Notes: a model not told the origin generated them from the letters alone. A stretch of 64,000 nt of DNA from Puniceibacterium sp. IMCC21224 (GCF_001038505.1 NZ_LDPY01000001.1:186001-250000); one strand, 5' to 3'. Positions 55,600 through 64,000 are shown, counted from the first letter of the stretch. Numbers and translations are program-made.

Positions 55600-55863
55600 T
55601 ATCAGGCATTTGTCAGGCCCGAAAAGAATCGGCACATCCTTTGGGATATGCTGATTTGTTGCGTTCTGCTTTCCGGCCTCGCCTTATCGGTCCGGTACCG
55701 GATCATCGACAGGTGCATATCGTCGCACAACTTACCCGTAGCCCTTCAAGAAACCGCGTGTGTGAAATCTATGTGACCAGAAAAATCGCCGCCCCCGGTG
55801 GTGTATCCGAGGTTCGGGGGCAATAATACGACCGCAGGTCGGCCAACAGCAGGAGACACATGT

Positions 55864-56400
55864 ATGAATATTGAAATTCCTGCCTGGGTGAACGGCACTC
55901 TGGTGCCGGTCGACAAGCTCGAGGCGCACGTCAAAGGCCTGCGTCACAAGGCCGTTTCGGTCTTTGTGACACGTGGGACCGAAATCCTTATCCAGCGCCG
56001 CGCGATGGGAAAATACCATACGCCTGGCCTATGGGCAAATTCCTGCTGCACCCATCCAGGCTGGGATGAAGCCAGCCAGGAATGTGCTGTCCGCCGTATG
56101 AAAGAAGAGCTCGGCATCGTAGGCCTGAACCCGGAATACCGTGACCGCGTGGAATATCGCGCCGACGTGGGCAGCGGCCTGATCGAGCATGAAGTGGTTG
56201 ATATCTTTGTCGCCGAAGCGCCCGCAGAACTACACCTCGACCCGGACCCGTCAGAGGTGATGGAAACGGCGTGGACCACCTACCCCGCACTTCTGGCGGC
56301 GGTCATAGCGTCACCATCAGACTACACCCCCTGGTTGCGGATCTATCTGGACACCTATGCGATTCAGATATTCTCACCCCAAGTTCTCGGTCGCGGCTAA
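55864..56400 (+). CDS. idi: Isopentenyl-diphosphate delta-isomerase, type I
   Basis: A 178-residue Nudix-type isomerase. AVSVFVTRGTEILIQRRA, then LWANSCCTHPGWDE carries the catalytic Cys and the metal ligand His, and VRRMKEELGI is the Nudix-like metal box with the catalytic Glu region. It interconverts IPP and DMAPP, the building blocks for all isoprenoids. AGGAGA lies ahead of the ATG at 55864, while 22 codons open upstream are not conserved-looking. It ends 62 bases from the end of crtE, which runs the other way. Confidence 0.95.
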   Translation: MNIEIPAWVNGTLVPVDKLEAHVKGLRHKAVSVFVTRGTEILIQRRAMGKYHTPGLWANSCCTHPGWDEASQECAVRRMKEELGIVGLNPEYRDRVEYRADVGSGLIEHEVVDIFVAEAPAELHLDPDPSEVMETAWTTYPALLAAVIASPSDYTPWLRIYLDTYAIQIFSPQVLGRG

Positions 56401-56462
56401 ACGCGACTACGCACACGTCTTGGCGCATCCGTTCCCTGACATCGTAAGATCGAGAACTGCAA

Positions 56463-57335
56463 CTAACCCTTGGCGTTGACCGGCTCAACAACAGGGGTCA
56501 GGCGTTCAGCCTGCTTGCGCACCATCTCAGCCAACATCGCCTCTCCCGGGCAAGACGGGATCGACGCGATTGCCCCAGACAAGATATCCTTGAGCCGCCG
56601 AACCGCGCCATCCATCCCCAGCTGAGCAACCGCATTCGGCCGTCCGTGCAAATCATCCTGCCCGACGGGCTTGCCCAGCGTTTCGACATCATACAATGCA
56701 TCGCGCAAATCGTCCGCGACTTGAAACGCCTCGCCAATGCGCGCGCCCAACTCGAACCACGGGTCGGGTTCCTGACCTGAGGCCAGCGCCCCCATCTGAG
56801 TTGCCGCAATGAATAGCGCCCCGGTCTTGGTTCGGTGATAGGCGGACAGATCTATATTTGTCTCGCTCTCCCATCCCTGACCCGCGCAAATGCCCCCCGG
56901 CATGCCAGTCTGCTGCGCCAGCGCCAGCACCAGTTTCATCGCCCGATCAGGCGCCTCAGTTGCCGCACGGGCGAGGGTTTCAAACGCCAGAACGATCAGA
57001 GAATCCCCTGTCAGAACGGCCAGAGGTTCCGAAAATGCCCGATGAACCGATGCCTTTCCGCGCCGAATATTTGCATTGTCGAAACAGGGCAGATCGTCAT
57101 GCACCAGACTGGCGCAATGAATCAGCTCCAGCGCCGCCGCCGCTGCATCCGTAAGGTCCGGTTGATCGTCCCCACAGGCCAGCGCCACAGATATCAGGAT
57201 CGTCGGGCGAATCCGCGCCCCACCCGGTGCGGTGGCGTAGCTCAGTGCCGATGACAATTGTGCCGGCGCAACCCCGCTCTGACCAATCGCGACCGCCCGC
57301 GCTACAGCCGAATCTATACGCGTATTCAGATTCAT
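56463..57335 (-). CDS. crtE: Geranylgeranyl diphosphate synthase
   Basis: A 290-residue prenyl synthase. The aspartate-rich motifs are CASLVHDDLPCFDNANIRRG (first, DDxxxxD) and FQVADDLRDAL (second, DDxxD). The wording of these segments and of GICAGQGWESE and KTGALFIAATQMGA matches Rhodobacter CrtE as I recall it, so it makes GGPP for carotenoids (and bacteriochlorophyll phytol, if present) rather than FPP only. No other carotenoid or photosynthesis gene is in the window. The start at 57335 gives the usual family length. Confidence 0.9.
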   Translation of the reverse strand: MNLNTRIDSAVARAVAIGQSGVAPAQLSSALSYATAPGGARIRPTILISVALACGDDQPDLTDAAAAALELIHCASLVHDDLPCFDNANIRRGKASVHRAFSEPLAVLTGDSLIVLAFETLARAATEAPDRAMKLVLALAQQTGMPGGICAGQGWESETNIDLSAYHRTKTGALFIAATQMGALASGQEPDPWFELGARIGEAFQVADDLRDALYDVETLGKPVGQDDLHGRPNAVAQLGMDGAVRRLKDILSGAIASIPSCPGEAMLAEMVRKQAERLTPVVEPVNAKG

Positions 57336-57720
57336 CAACGAAATCCTCTGGCCGATGCCAAGTCTAGTGTGTGCACTGGTGCGCAAGTCATAGCGGACAG
57401 TTGTCCCCGGCAAATAAATAACCATCCACCACGCAAACTGATTTCTGCAACGCCATCGCGCCATTGGGCGATGTCATCACGACCCCATGTCATCGGACTT
57501 GGAATGTATTGAACGCGACACCACACGCAGTAGCAAGGGGCCGACATCAGTTCCCCTACATTCAAATCTATCCCGTCCTAAACTGGCGCAATCAGTGACA
57601 TATTATCTGGTTCGGCCCAGGTCACAGTCGGAATTCGGTACATCGACATTTTGGCCAGTACCAATACTCCGCGTCGTTTCCGCTTGCAGCCCCCGAAACG
57701 CCGCGACACAAAAGCGCAGA
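57336..57720. other. 385-bp gap between crtE and the MFS gene
   Basis: Divergent promoter space for crtE (minus) and the MFS transporter (plus). I looked for the TGT-N12-ACA box of PpsR/CrtJ and did not find a convincing one. The plus frame is open from 57487 but low in coding character until the ATG at 57721. No small gene could be supported. Confidence 0.5.
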
Positions 57721-58932
57721 ATGAAGCTATTTCCCTTCCTCCGCACAAATGCACGCTGGCTTGCCGCCGGAGCGATGCTGTCCTTTCTGTCCAGCTTTGG
57801 TCAAACCTTCTTTATCGCCATTTTTTCAGGCAAGGTTCGTGCCGCGTTCGACCTAAGCCACGGCCAATGGGGCGGCGCCTATACGCTGGGTACCACAGCG
57901 TCGGCAGCAGTCATGGTCTGGGCGGGCGGTCTGACGGACCGCTATCGATCGCGTGTGCTGGGATCTGTCGTACTAAGCGCCTTGGCCGGCGCGTGCTTGT
58001 TCATGGCGTTGAATCCCGTGGCCTGGCTGCTACCTCTGGCGATTTTCGGGCTGCGGTTGGCGGGGCAGGGCATGTCGAGCCACATCGCAATCGTCTCAAT
58101 GTCGCGCTGGTTCATAGCCACACGCGGCAAGGCATTATCTATCGCCGGCCTTGGAATTGCGTTTGGCGAAGCGATCATGCCGGTCACGTTTGTATCGCTG
58201 ATGCTTGTGCTGGACTGGCGGCTGCTCTGGGTTGTTGCGGCGGTGATCGTCCTGCTTTGTATCCCGATTTTGCGGATATTGTTGCGCGAAGAGCGGACGC
58301 CGCAAAGTATGGCCGACAGCGAACAATCCAACGGCATGTCCGGCCGTCAATGGACCCGGAATCAGACGTTCCGGCACTGGCTGTTCTGGATCATGGTGCC
58401 GGCTTTGCTGGGTCCGCCAGCCTTTTCCACGGCGTTCTTCTTTCATCAGGTGCATTTTGCCGGTATCAAGGGCTGGGATCACCTGCAACTGGTGTCGATG
58501 TTTCCGCTGTATACCGCTGTCGGTGTAACCTCGATGCTCGTGACCGGTTGGGCGCTGGACCGGTTCGGTACATCGCGCGTTTTGCCCTGGTATCAATTGC
58601 CCAGCGTCGCTGCATTCTGGCTATTTGCCACTGGCGACAGCATGTCCTCTCTTCTGCTGGGCCTCGTGTTTTTGGGCATGACGCAGGGTGGCAACAGCAC
58701 GCTACCCAGCGCCTTCTGGGCCGAGTTCTTTGGCACCAGACACCTCGGCTCGATCAAGGCGCTGGGTGCCGCAGTCATGGTATTTGGCTCGGCCATTGGT
58801 CCGGGCCTGACTGGCGTGTTGATCGACTCCGGGATCGGTATTCAGGCCCAATACAGGGCCGTCGCTGCCTATTTTGTCCTGTCCACAATCCTGATGGTAT
58901 TGGGCGTGGGCCGGGCGCGACGTCTGCTTTAG
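57721..58932 (+). CDS. MFS transporter
   Basis: A 403-residue protein with 12 predicted membrane helices. GGLTDRYRSRVLGS after the second helix is the MFS loop motif (G-x-x-x-D-R-x-x-R-R-like). VTGWALDRFGTSR is its repeat in the second half. The start at 57721 (MKLFPFLRTNARW) is chosen because the helical bundle starts there, although the ribosome-binding site is weak. Substrate unknown; the closest general type is the small-molecule or anion exporters. Its stop codon overlaps that of smr, running the other way, by four bases. Confidence 0.88.
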   Translation: MKLFPFLRTNARWLAAGAMLSFLSSFGQTFFIAIFSGKVRAAFDLSHGQWGGAYTLGTTASAAVMVWAGGLTDRYRSRVLGSVVLSALAGACLFMALNPVAWLLPLAIFGLRLAGQGMSSHIAIVSMSRWFIATRGKALSIAGLGIAFGEAIMPVTFVSLMLVLDWRLLWVVAAVIVLLCIPILRILLREERTPQSMADSEQSNGMSGRQWTRNQTFRHWLFWIMVPALLGPPAFSTAFFFHQVHFAGIKGWDHLQLVSMFPLYTAVGVTSMLVTGWALDRFGTSRVLPWYQLPSVAAFWLFATGDSMSSLLLGLVFLGMTQGGNSTLPSAFWAEFFGTRHLGSIKALGAAVMVFGSAIGPGLTGVLIDSGIGIQAQYRAVAAYFVLSTILMVLGVGRARRLL

Positions 58933-59522
58933 CGCGTCCGACGCAAATAGATGTAGTAGGCGCCGCCGCCACCATGGCGTATATGCGCCTCTTCGATCTG
59001 CAAAACCGCCTGGGCAACGGGCGGCATCCGCAACCACATCGGCACCTGCTGTTTCAGCACGCCGCGCCGCCGGGGTGCGGGATCATACGGATCTTCGCGC
59101 TGACCTTTGCCGGTGATTATCAAAACCAACCGCAATCCTCGCGTCTGCGACATCAAAACAAAACGGATCAACGCCGGATGCGCCTGATCCAGCGTCATGC
59201 CGTGCAGGTCAATCCGGCCCTCTGGTGTCAGCTTGCCGCGCTTGAGGCGCGTGTGCGCCTTTTTGTCCATGGCAACCTTTTCAGCCGCCAACCTTTGGCC
59301 ACTGGTCTGGGGCAGGGCGCGGGTTTCGGACCGGTTCGGGGTCTTCTGGCCGATTTCGAACCGGGGTAGGGTCGGCACCTCAGCGGGTTCGGGATTGGCC
59401 TTTGGTTTGATCGCCTTGGGTCCCAGCGGCGCAAAGCGGTCCCGCTGCCCAAAGGGTTCGGCGCTGCGCGCCACCTGTCGCCACAAATCCAGCTCGTCTT
59501 GTCGCAGCCGTCGCCGTGTCAC
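58929..59522 (-). CDS. Smr/MutS2-type domain protein
   Basis: A 197-residue protein. A charged, proline-rich N-terminal half precedes the Smr domain: RIDLHGMTLDQAHPALIRFV holds the DLHG motif, and VLIITGKGQRED the GKG loop, ending HGGGGAYYIYLRR (GGxGxxxVxLR-like). Smr domains nick DNA or RNA; free-standing ones act in ribosome quality control or recombination. It overlaps mltA by four bases, as in many Rhodobacterales, and its 3' end overlaps the convergent MFS gene. Confidence 0.92.
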   Translation of the reverse strand: MTRRRLRQDELDLWRQVARSAEPFGQRDRFAPLGPKAIKPKANPEPAEVPTLPRFEIGQKTPNRSETRALPQTSGQRLAAEKVAMDKKAHTRLKRGKLTPEGRIDLHGMTLDQAHPALIRFVLMSQTRGLRLVLIITGKGQREDPYDPAPRRRGVLKQQVPMWLRMPPVAQAVLQIEEAHIRHGGGGAYYIYLRRTR

Positions 59523-60562
59523 TGCAACGCATCCGGCAACAAGGCATACGCCCGCTGGATTGGCATCAAAACCACAATCCGCCCCGGATCCTTGAGCTGT
59601 CCAGCTTTTTGACCCGCCGCATCGCCAGTGCCGATAAAGATATCGGCGCGCTGCGCGCCCTTAATCGCGGATCCGGTGTCCTGCGCGATCATCAGCCGGT
59701 GCAACGGTTCTGATCCCGCCTTTTCGATCCAGACCGGCGCGCCAAGCGTGGTATATGCCGGATCCACCGCAATCGACCGCATTGCGGTGATAGATCGATT
59801 CATCGCTCCCAACGGACCCTTGTCGGCAGGCACCTGACTAACTTCGCGAAAAAACACATAAGACGGGTTGTGAAGTAGCAATTCTTCGCCCTCGAACGGG
59901 TTCCGCCGAACCCAATTCTTGATCACCTGTGCCGAGACCTGATGTGCATCATAGGTGCCACGCCGTACCAATTCCTGTCCGATCGACCGATAGGGATGGC
60001 CGTTCGCGCCGCCATATCCCACGCGGATATATCGCCCGTCGGGATAGCGTACCCGGCCAGACCCTTGAATTTGAAGGAAAAATAGCTCAACCGGGTCATC
60101 GACCCAACATATTTCCAGTCCGCGCCCAGCCATGGCACCGCCGACCAGAATATCCCGGCGGCTTAGCCATGGGCTGATGGCGCGGGCCTCGGGCGGCATA
60201 CTGTAAATCGGATAGCGATAGCGCACGGTCTGCACCGGAGAGCCATCAAGCTCGGGTTCGAAATACCCGGTGAAAAGGCCGTCAGTCCCATCTGAAATCT
60301 GCACCGGGCGAAAGAACAATTCAAAGAACTGCCGCGCGTTGCCCGCATCATGCGCCAGCGCGCAGAGCGTCACCCAATCAGGTTCGGAAATATCGCCACA
60401 AGTGTCAGTAAACACCGACAGTGCCGCAGCGTGATCGTCGTCCGTCCAGCCATCCAGATTGGCAAAGTCGAGGATGGTATGCGTCACCTCGGTCTCTGCG
60501 CCGGCCTCGAGACCACACATAGCCAACCCCGCTATCAACGCCGCCCGAAGCGTTCCAGTCAT
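59519..60562 (-). CDS. mltA: Membrane-bound lytic murein transglycosylase A
   Basis: A 347-residue MltA with a signal peptide (MTGTLRAALIAGLAMCGLEA; the Cys is not in a good lipobox). FTGYFEPELDGS and FFLQIQGSGRV are the family landmarks; the 3D (double-psi barrel) end MIAQDTGSAIKGAQRADIF carries the catalytic Asp. It cleaves peptidoglycan to 1,6-anhydromuropeptides in the periplasm. Its start overlaps the Tim44-like stop and its stop overlaps smr, so the three form a compact operon. Confidence 0.95.
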   Translation of the reverse strand: MTGTLRAALIAGLAMCGLEAGAETEVTHTILDFANLDGWTDDDHAAALSVFTDTCGDISEPDWVTLCALAHDAGNARQFFELFFRPVQISDGTDGLFTGYFEPELDGSPVQTVRYRYPIYSMPPEARAISPWLSRRDILVGGAMAGRGLEICWVDDPVELFFLQIQGSGRVRYPDGRYIRVGYGGANGHPYRSIGQELVRRGTYDAHQVSAQVIKNWVRRNPFEGEELLLHNPSYVFFREVSQVPADKGPLGAMNRSITAMRSIAVDPAYTTLGAPVWIEKAGSEPLHRLMIAQDTGSAIKGAQRADIFIGTGDAAGQKAGQLKDPGRIVVLMPIQRAYALLPDALQ

Positions 60563-61218
60563 TCGCCCGTGGCGACGAGCTGCCAGTTCGGATCGTCACT
60601 GCCCATGTTGCGCGCAAAGGTCCATACGTCTTTCTGCTTCTTGGTTCCAGTGGTGCTGCCTTCGACAATCTCGCCGCTGGCATCGCGCACGACGGACGTC
60701 AATTCGCCGACAAAACGCACCGTCAGTTCGCCCAGCCGGGTGGTGTCGTCAAACGTCGCATCGGCAAGCGTCATTTCGCGCACACCGACAAATTCGGCTT
60801 CGACGACCAGCCCCTGCGCCGCGCGGGATTCGACCACGCCCGCAAAGCTTTCGTAGACATCGGCATCAAGGAACGGCTTGATCTCGGCCAGATCGCCGCG
60901 CTCAAAACTCATCAAAATCATCTCGTAAGCGCCACGCGCACCCGACAAGAAATCTGCAACGCCAAAGCTGGGCTCGGCGCGCTTCATCCGGGCCAGCGCA
61001 TCGGCTGCTGCGCTGCCTTCAGGCACATGATCGATAATATCGCGATCAGGACCGCCTTCGATCACTTCAAATTCGCGACGCGCAGTTGCGTCGGGACCTT
61101 TCTGTGTGACCGGGGGTTTCTCGAACCCTTCGCGTGTTCCCAGAACATTGCGCAGTTTCAGGATAAGAAAAACGGCAACTCCGGCAAGAACCAGCAATTG
61201 GATAATCGGAGAGTTCAT
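60559..61218 (-). CDS. Tim44-like domain protein (TimA)
   Basis: A 219-residue protein with an N-terminal membrane segment (IIQLLVLAGVAVFLILKLRNV) and a Tim44/NTF2-like domain from about residue 80 (FLSGARGAYEMILMSFERGD, then LKPFLDADVY-like IKPFLDADVYESF, ending KDVWTFARNM). It is the bacterial relative of the mitochondrial import motor adaptor. In alphaproteobacteria it is thought to act in membrane protein or cell-envelope assembly. The start at 61218 gives this topology; earlier in-frame codons overlap the divergent fxsA. It overlaps mltA by four bases. Confidence 0.9.
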   Translation of the reverse strand: MNSPIIQLLVLAGVAVFLILKLRNVLGTREGFEKPPVTQKGPDATARREFEVIEGGPDRDIIDHVPEGSAAADALARMKRAEPSFGVADFLSGARGAYEMILMSFERGDLAEIKPFLDADVYESFAGVVESRAAQGLVVEAEFVGVREMTLADATFDDTTRLGELTVRFVGELTSVVRDASGEIVEGSTTGTKKQKDVWTFARNMGSDDPNWQLVATGE

Positions 61219-61324
61219 CGAGACCTCATGTTGGGGCAAACGTTTAAATGCGTCGGTTGATGTCTTATGTAGGTGTTCGGGGTGTCCAAGTCTACTGCGG
61301 CCCCTCTGATAGGAGATAAGTGCG

Positions 61325-61840
61325 ATGTGGTTTTTTCTGGCCTTCCTCATGGTTCCACTAATCGAGATAGCCCTGTTCATCCAGGTCGGGTCATTGATCG
61401 GGCTTTGGCCGACGCTGGCCATTGTCGTTCTGACCGCCATCCTGGGTACGTCACTGATGCGGTCCCAAGGGGCGCTGGCGATGGCGCAGGTTCGCAGATC
61501 CTTTTCGGAACTAGATGATCCCACCGAACCGCTGGCCCATGGAGCGATGATTCTGGTTGCCGGCGTTCTACTCCTAACCCCAGGCTTTTTCACCGACGCC
61601 TGCGGCTTTGCCCTGCTGACGCCACCAGTTCGCATTGCCGTTTTCCGCTACCTTAAAGCACGGATAAACGTGCAGAGCTTTCAGATGGGGGCGGGCCCTC
61701 AGCGGACGCGTCGAACGTCACGCCCGGGAACCAGCCGAAATGACGTGATTGACGGCGAATTTGAAAAGGTTGACGACTATTCGGACCCGTCCCATCCCAA
61801 GCACCCAACACATCAGGGTTCAGGTTGGACCCGGCATTAA
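61325..61840 (+). CDS. FxsA family membrane protein
   Basis: A 171-residue protein with three or four membrane segments (MWFFLAFLMVPLIEIALFI, LWPTLAIVVLTAILGTSLM, and MILVAGVLLLTPGFFTDACG). LLLTPGFFTD is the FxsA signature. The C-terminal 60 residues are charged and face the cytoplasm. FxsA was found as a suppressor of phage F exclusion in E. coli; the role in the cell is not known. It is divergent from the Tim44-like gene and precedes secB on the same strand. Confidence 0.9.
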   Translation: MWFFLAFLMVPLIEIALFIQVGSLIGLWPTLAIVVLTAILGTSLMRSQGALAMAQVRRSFSELDDPTEPLAHGAMILVAGVLLLTPGFFTDACGFALLTPPVRIAVFRYLKARINVQSFQMGAGPQRTRRTSRPGTSRNDVIDGEFEKVDDYSDPSHPKHPTHQGSGWTRH

Positions 61841-61924
61841 ACGCCTTTGCCCCTGCGCGGGCATTGAGGCGCGGCCACCGCTCTGATATGCCAAGGTGCA
61901 AATTGATCCTGCTGGAGACAGAAT

Positions 61925-62431
61925 ATGGCTGATACCAACGCAAATGGCGCCCCTGAACAGGACGCCACTGCGGCTCAGATGAAGATGAACGTCCTTGCGC
62001 AATTCATCCGCGATATGTCGTTCGAGAATATCCTCGCTCAAAAGGGCACCGGCGGCGAAATGACCCCGGACGTTCAGGTTCAGGTGAATCTGGATGCGCG
62101 CAAACGCAGCCCTGACCACCAGTTCGAAGTGGTGATGAAGCTCAAGATTGACGCCAAGTCCAAAGGCACCACCAGCCAGTTGTTCCTGATGGAGCTCGAA
62201 TATGGCGGCGTCTTTCACATCGAAAACGTGCCCGAAGAACAGATGCACCCATTCCTGCTGATCGAATGCCCACGGATGCTGTTCCCGTTTGTTCGTCGCA
62301 TCGTGTCTGACGTGACCCGCGACGGTGGCTTCCCACCGCTGAACCTGGAAACTATCGACTTTGTTTCGCTCTACCGGAACGAAATTGCGCGTCGTCAAGC
62401 CGAACAGCAGACCAAGCGCGCAGACGCCTAA
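61925..62431 (+). CDS. secB: Protein-export chaperone SecB
   Basis: A 168-residue SecB. MNVLAQFIRDMSFENILAQK, then VQVNLDARKRSPDHQFEVVM, then QLFLMELEYGGVFHIENVPE, then LLIECPRMLFPFVRRIVSDV are the conserved blocks in order. The tetramer holds precursor proteins unfolded and hands them to SecA. The ATG at 61925 follows GGAGACAGAAT. It is 80 bases behind fxsA. Its stop lies four bases from the end of dnaQ on the other strand. Confidence 0.96.
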   Translation: MADTNANGAPEQDATAAQMKMNVLAQFIRDMSFENILAQKGTGGEMTPDVQVQVNLDARKRSPDHQFEVVMKLKIDAKSKGTTSQLFLMELEYGGVFHIENVPEEQMHPFLLIECPRMLFPFVRRIVSDVTRDGGFPPLNLETIDFVSLYRNEIARRQAEQQTKRADA

Positions 62432-62435
62432 ACGG

Positions 62436-63125
62436 TCAACCCTTTGACCAAAGGGCCTTGTCCCCAAGCTTTGCGACAAAGGCGGCATGTGCCGCCTTTT
62501 CCGTTTCAGTGATCCGCGAGGGCAGCGGCACCGCGCGTTTTGCCGGCCGCCAGATCCCGATATCCACAGCACCATTCCGTGTGCTCTGATCCTGCGACAA
62601 GCCGAAATCCGGCTGTTTGCCGCCGATCATCTCAAGATAAACTTCGGCCAGAATTTCCGAGTCAAGCAGCGCCCCGTGCAAGGCCCGCGACGAATTATCA
62701 ATGCCAAAGCGACGGCATAGCGCATCAAGTGACGCAGGCGAGCCTGGGAATTTCTGACGTGCAATCGTCAGCGTGTCCAGGGCCTGATCCATTGGCAAAA
62801 GTGGCTTTTTCAGCCAACCCAATTCAGCATTCAGGAATTTCATGTCAAACGATGCGTTGTGGATCACCATCCGAGAGCCTCCGACAAACTCCAGAAAATC
62901 ATCGGCGATGGCGGCAAAGACTGGCTTGTCGCGCAGAAAATCATCGCCCAGCCCATGCACCTGGAACGCCTCTTGTGGCATAGCGCGTTGCGGATTGATG
63001 TACTGATGATAGGTTTTGCCGGTGGGCATGTGGTTTAGCAATTCGACGGCGCCAATCTCGACAATCCGGTCGCCTTGCTGCGGATCAAACCCGGTGGTTT
63101 CGGTGTCCAGCACGATTTCACGCAT
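62436..63125 (-). CDS. dnaQ: DNA polymerase III epsilon subunit (proofreading)
   Basis: A 229-residue DEDDh exonuclease. EIVLDTETTGFDP holds the first catalytic Asp and Glu; VIHNASFDMKFLNAEL the next Asp; and ALHGALLDSEILAEVYLEM the final His and Asp. It removes misincorporated bases during replication. The start at 63125 begins the fold and overlaps the coaE stop codon by eight bases, so the two are cotranscribed. The 3' end carries two mutually exclusive inverted repeats near 62434-62455. Confidence 0.95.
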   Translation of the reverse strand: MREIVLDTETTGFDPQQGDRIVEIGAVELLNHMPTGKTYHQYINPQRAMPQEAFQVHGLGDDFLRDKPVFAAIADDFLEFVGGSRMVIHNASFDMKFLNAELGWLKKPLLPMDQALDTLTIARQKFPGSPASLDALCRRFGIDNSSRALHGALLDSEILAEVYLEMIGGKQPDFGLSQDQSTRNGAVDIGIWRPAKRAVPLPSRITETEKAAHAAFVAKLGDKALWSKG

Positions 63126-63711
63126 TCGATAGCTGCCTTTCGATATCCCTGAGCACAGATTGCACCTGCTGCCGTGCCGCCTCAAGTGTCTCGGTTTCAA
63201 TCACATAGTCAGATCGCGCAATCTTGTCAGCGACTGGCATTTGCCGCGCAAGGATCAGGTTGAACTGCTCTGCGCTCATCGTGCTGCGGGCAAGGACGCG
63301 CTTGCGCTGAATGTCCGGCGCAACGGTAACACAGGCCACCGCGTCCATCTCGCGATCTGCTCCCGATTCAAACAGCAGCGGAATGTCGAAAACGCCGATC
63401 GCTTCAGGCATGTCAGCAACAAACGCGGCGCGGTCAGCCTGCACCAGTGGATGTACTATCGCTTCGATCTGGGTGATGGCATTCGGGGTTTCCGAAATAA
63501 TCTGGCGCAGTGCGGCGCGGTCCACGCTGGCGTCACTGATTGCAGCCGGAAACAGAGCCTGTATAGGCCCAACAGCTGCGCCGCCTGCGGTATAAAGCCG
63601 ATGCACCGCCGCATCTGCATCCCAAAGGACGCAGCCTCTATCGACAAACATCGCGGCTGTCGTCGATTTCCCCATCCCGATAGAGCCGGTCAACCCGAGT
63701 CTAAACCTCAT
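63118..63711 (-). CDS. coaE: Dephospho-CoA kinase
   Basis: A 197-residue P-loop kinase that phosphorylates dephospho-CoA at the 3' hydroxyl, the last step of coenzyme A synthesis. GLTGSIGMGKSTTAAMF is the Walker A loop, VLWDADAAVHRLY the conserved substrate region and VFDIPLLFESGAD the lid-side motif. It overlaps both aroE (upstream) and dnaQ (downstream) by a few bases, in the usual order of Rhodobacterales. Confidence 0.96.
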   Translation of the reverse strand: MRFRLGLTGSIGMGKSTTAAMFVDRGCVLWDADAAVHRLYTAGGAAVGPIQALFPAAISDASVDRAALRQIISETPNAITQIEAIVHPLVQADRAAFVADMPEAIGVFDIPLLFESGADREMDAVACVTVAPDIQRKRVLARSTMSAEQFNLILARQMPVADKIARSDYVIETETLEAARQQVQSVLRDIERQLSNA

Positions 63712-64000
63712 CCGAGAACGGCGGCTCGGGCCGCGGCGTCCACTTCGGGTCGATGCCCAAACCAGCGTTCAAATCCCGGAACCGCCTGATGTAGCAACAT
63801 TCCGACACCATCCACAGTTTGGCAGCCCTGATCTGCCGCGACACGCAAAAGACGGGTCTGCAACGGCGTATAGACCAGATCGGCCACCAAAGTGCCGGCG
63901 CGCAACCCATCAAGAGGCACCCGCATCTCAGGTTTACCCACCATACCCAGCGAAGTGGTGTTCACAACAGTGGCGGCATCCTCAAACACGTTGCCGGCTT
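63708..64000 (-). CDS. aroE: Shikimate dehydrogenase, 5' part outside the window
   Basis: Only the C-terminal 96 residues are visible; the frame runs off the right edge. AATVVNTTSLGM is the NADP-binding domain segment after the Rossmann loop, and VADLVYTPLQTRLLRVAADQ followed by VDGVGMLLHQAVPGFERWFG is the conserved end of AroE. It reduces 3-dehydroshikimate in aromatic amino acid synthesis. It overlaps coaE by four bases. Confidence 0.95.
   Translation of the reverse strand, partial: AGNVFEDAATVVNTTSLGMVGKPEMRVPLDGLRAGTLVADLVYTPLQTRLLRVAADQGCQTVDGVGMLLHQAVPGFERWFGHRPEVDAAARAAVLG

Noticed and set aside
56390..56407. Hairpin GTCGCG / CGCGAC over the idi stop codon as a terminator
   Set aside because: The stem is short, includes the stop codon and has no T-run.
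57336..57480. PpsR/CrtJ-type box (TGT-N12-ACA) ahead of crtE
   Set aside because: No stretch has the required spacing on either strand.
57651..59369. A 572-codon plus frame overlapping the MFS and smr genes
   Set aside because: It spans two well-supported genes and contains no recognisable domain; a shadow of the MFS gene in a shifted frame.
62434..62455. Alternative inverted repeats (GGTCAA / TTGACC and CCCTTT / AAAGGG) between secB and dnaQ
   Set aside because: They lie at the dnaQ coding end, are short and lack a T-run; too weak to call a terminator or attenuator.

Overview
The window looks like chromosomal DNA of an alphaproteobacterium of the order Rhodobacterales, probably the Roseobacter group; I do not assign a genus. 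The reasons are the high GC content, the block aroE-coaE-dnaQ / secB / fxsA / Tim44-like / mltA / smr at the right end, a crtE of the purple-bacterial type, a zinc-finger protein of the NDUFS6 type, a VPLPA-type C-terminal sorting signal, CtrA-type boxes in front of flagellar genes and an Irr-type iron box in front of mbfA. No rRNA, tRNA, CRISPR array or prophage was seen.

Layout. 1-2.8 kb: tightly overlapping operon (CinA-type molybdopterin-binding protein, cut by the window edge; GNAT; AhpD-like; OmpA-like). 2.9-13.6 kb: metabolic and stress genes (LysR regulator, FadH-type dienoyl-CoA reductase, msrB-msrA, hydantoinase-like protein with queG, GST, a divergent LysR/SDR pair). 13.8-14.9 kb: a dead IS5-family transposase carrying a frameshift, a 41-bp palindromic insertion and an internal deletion. 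15-25.6 kb: OmpA lipoprotein, Ada-like methyltransferase divergent from nth, sugar kinase, cytosolic-looking subtilase, polA, 59-residue zinc-finger protein, lone ABC ATPase, HIT protein. 25.6-32.9 kb: accessory surface genes (GT14-like glycosyltransferase divergent from a sulfotransferase; mbfA iron exporter under an Irr-type box; TetR regulator with a tiny secreted peptide and paired operators; matrixin with a VPLPA tail plus a Tat-type protein), then NYN and GNAT genes. 33.2-38.7 kb: complete pstSCAB-phoU operon behind a three-repeat Pho box, without phoB or phoR beside it.

38.9-40.5 kb is an insertion-sequence pile-up: two transposase remnants and one intact IS3-family element. It abuts a flagellar block (40.8-49.9 kb: motB, flgE, flgK, flgL, flgI, motA and a large envelope protein) that appears to end there instead of running on into export-apparatus genes. 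50-55.6 kb holds exopolysaccharide genes (YjbH, YjbF, a sugar-phosphate transferase, an epimerase and a Wza-like exporter) without chain-length or polymerase genes. 55.9-57.3 kb holds idi and crtE, convergent and together feeding carotenoid or quinone precursors. 57.7-64 kb holds an MFS transporter and the conserved housekeeping block, ending inside aroE.

No wholly new system is evident. The best leads are the TetR/secreted-peptide/double-operator module at 29.2-30.1 kb, the GT14-sulfotransferase pair, the matrixin-Tat pair, the palindromic insertion in the dead IS5 copy, and the apparent break of the flagellar locus at the IS cluster.
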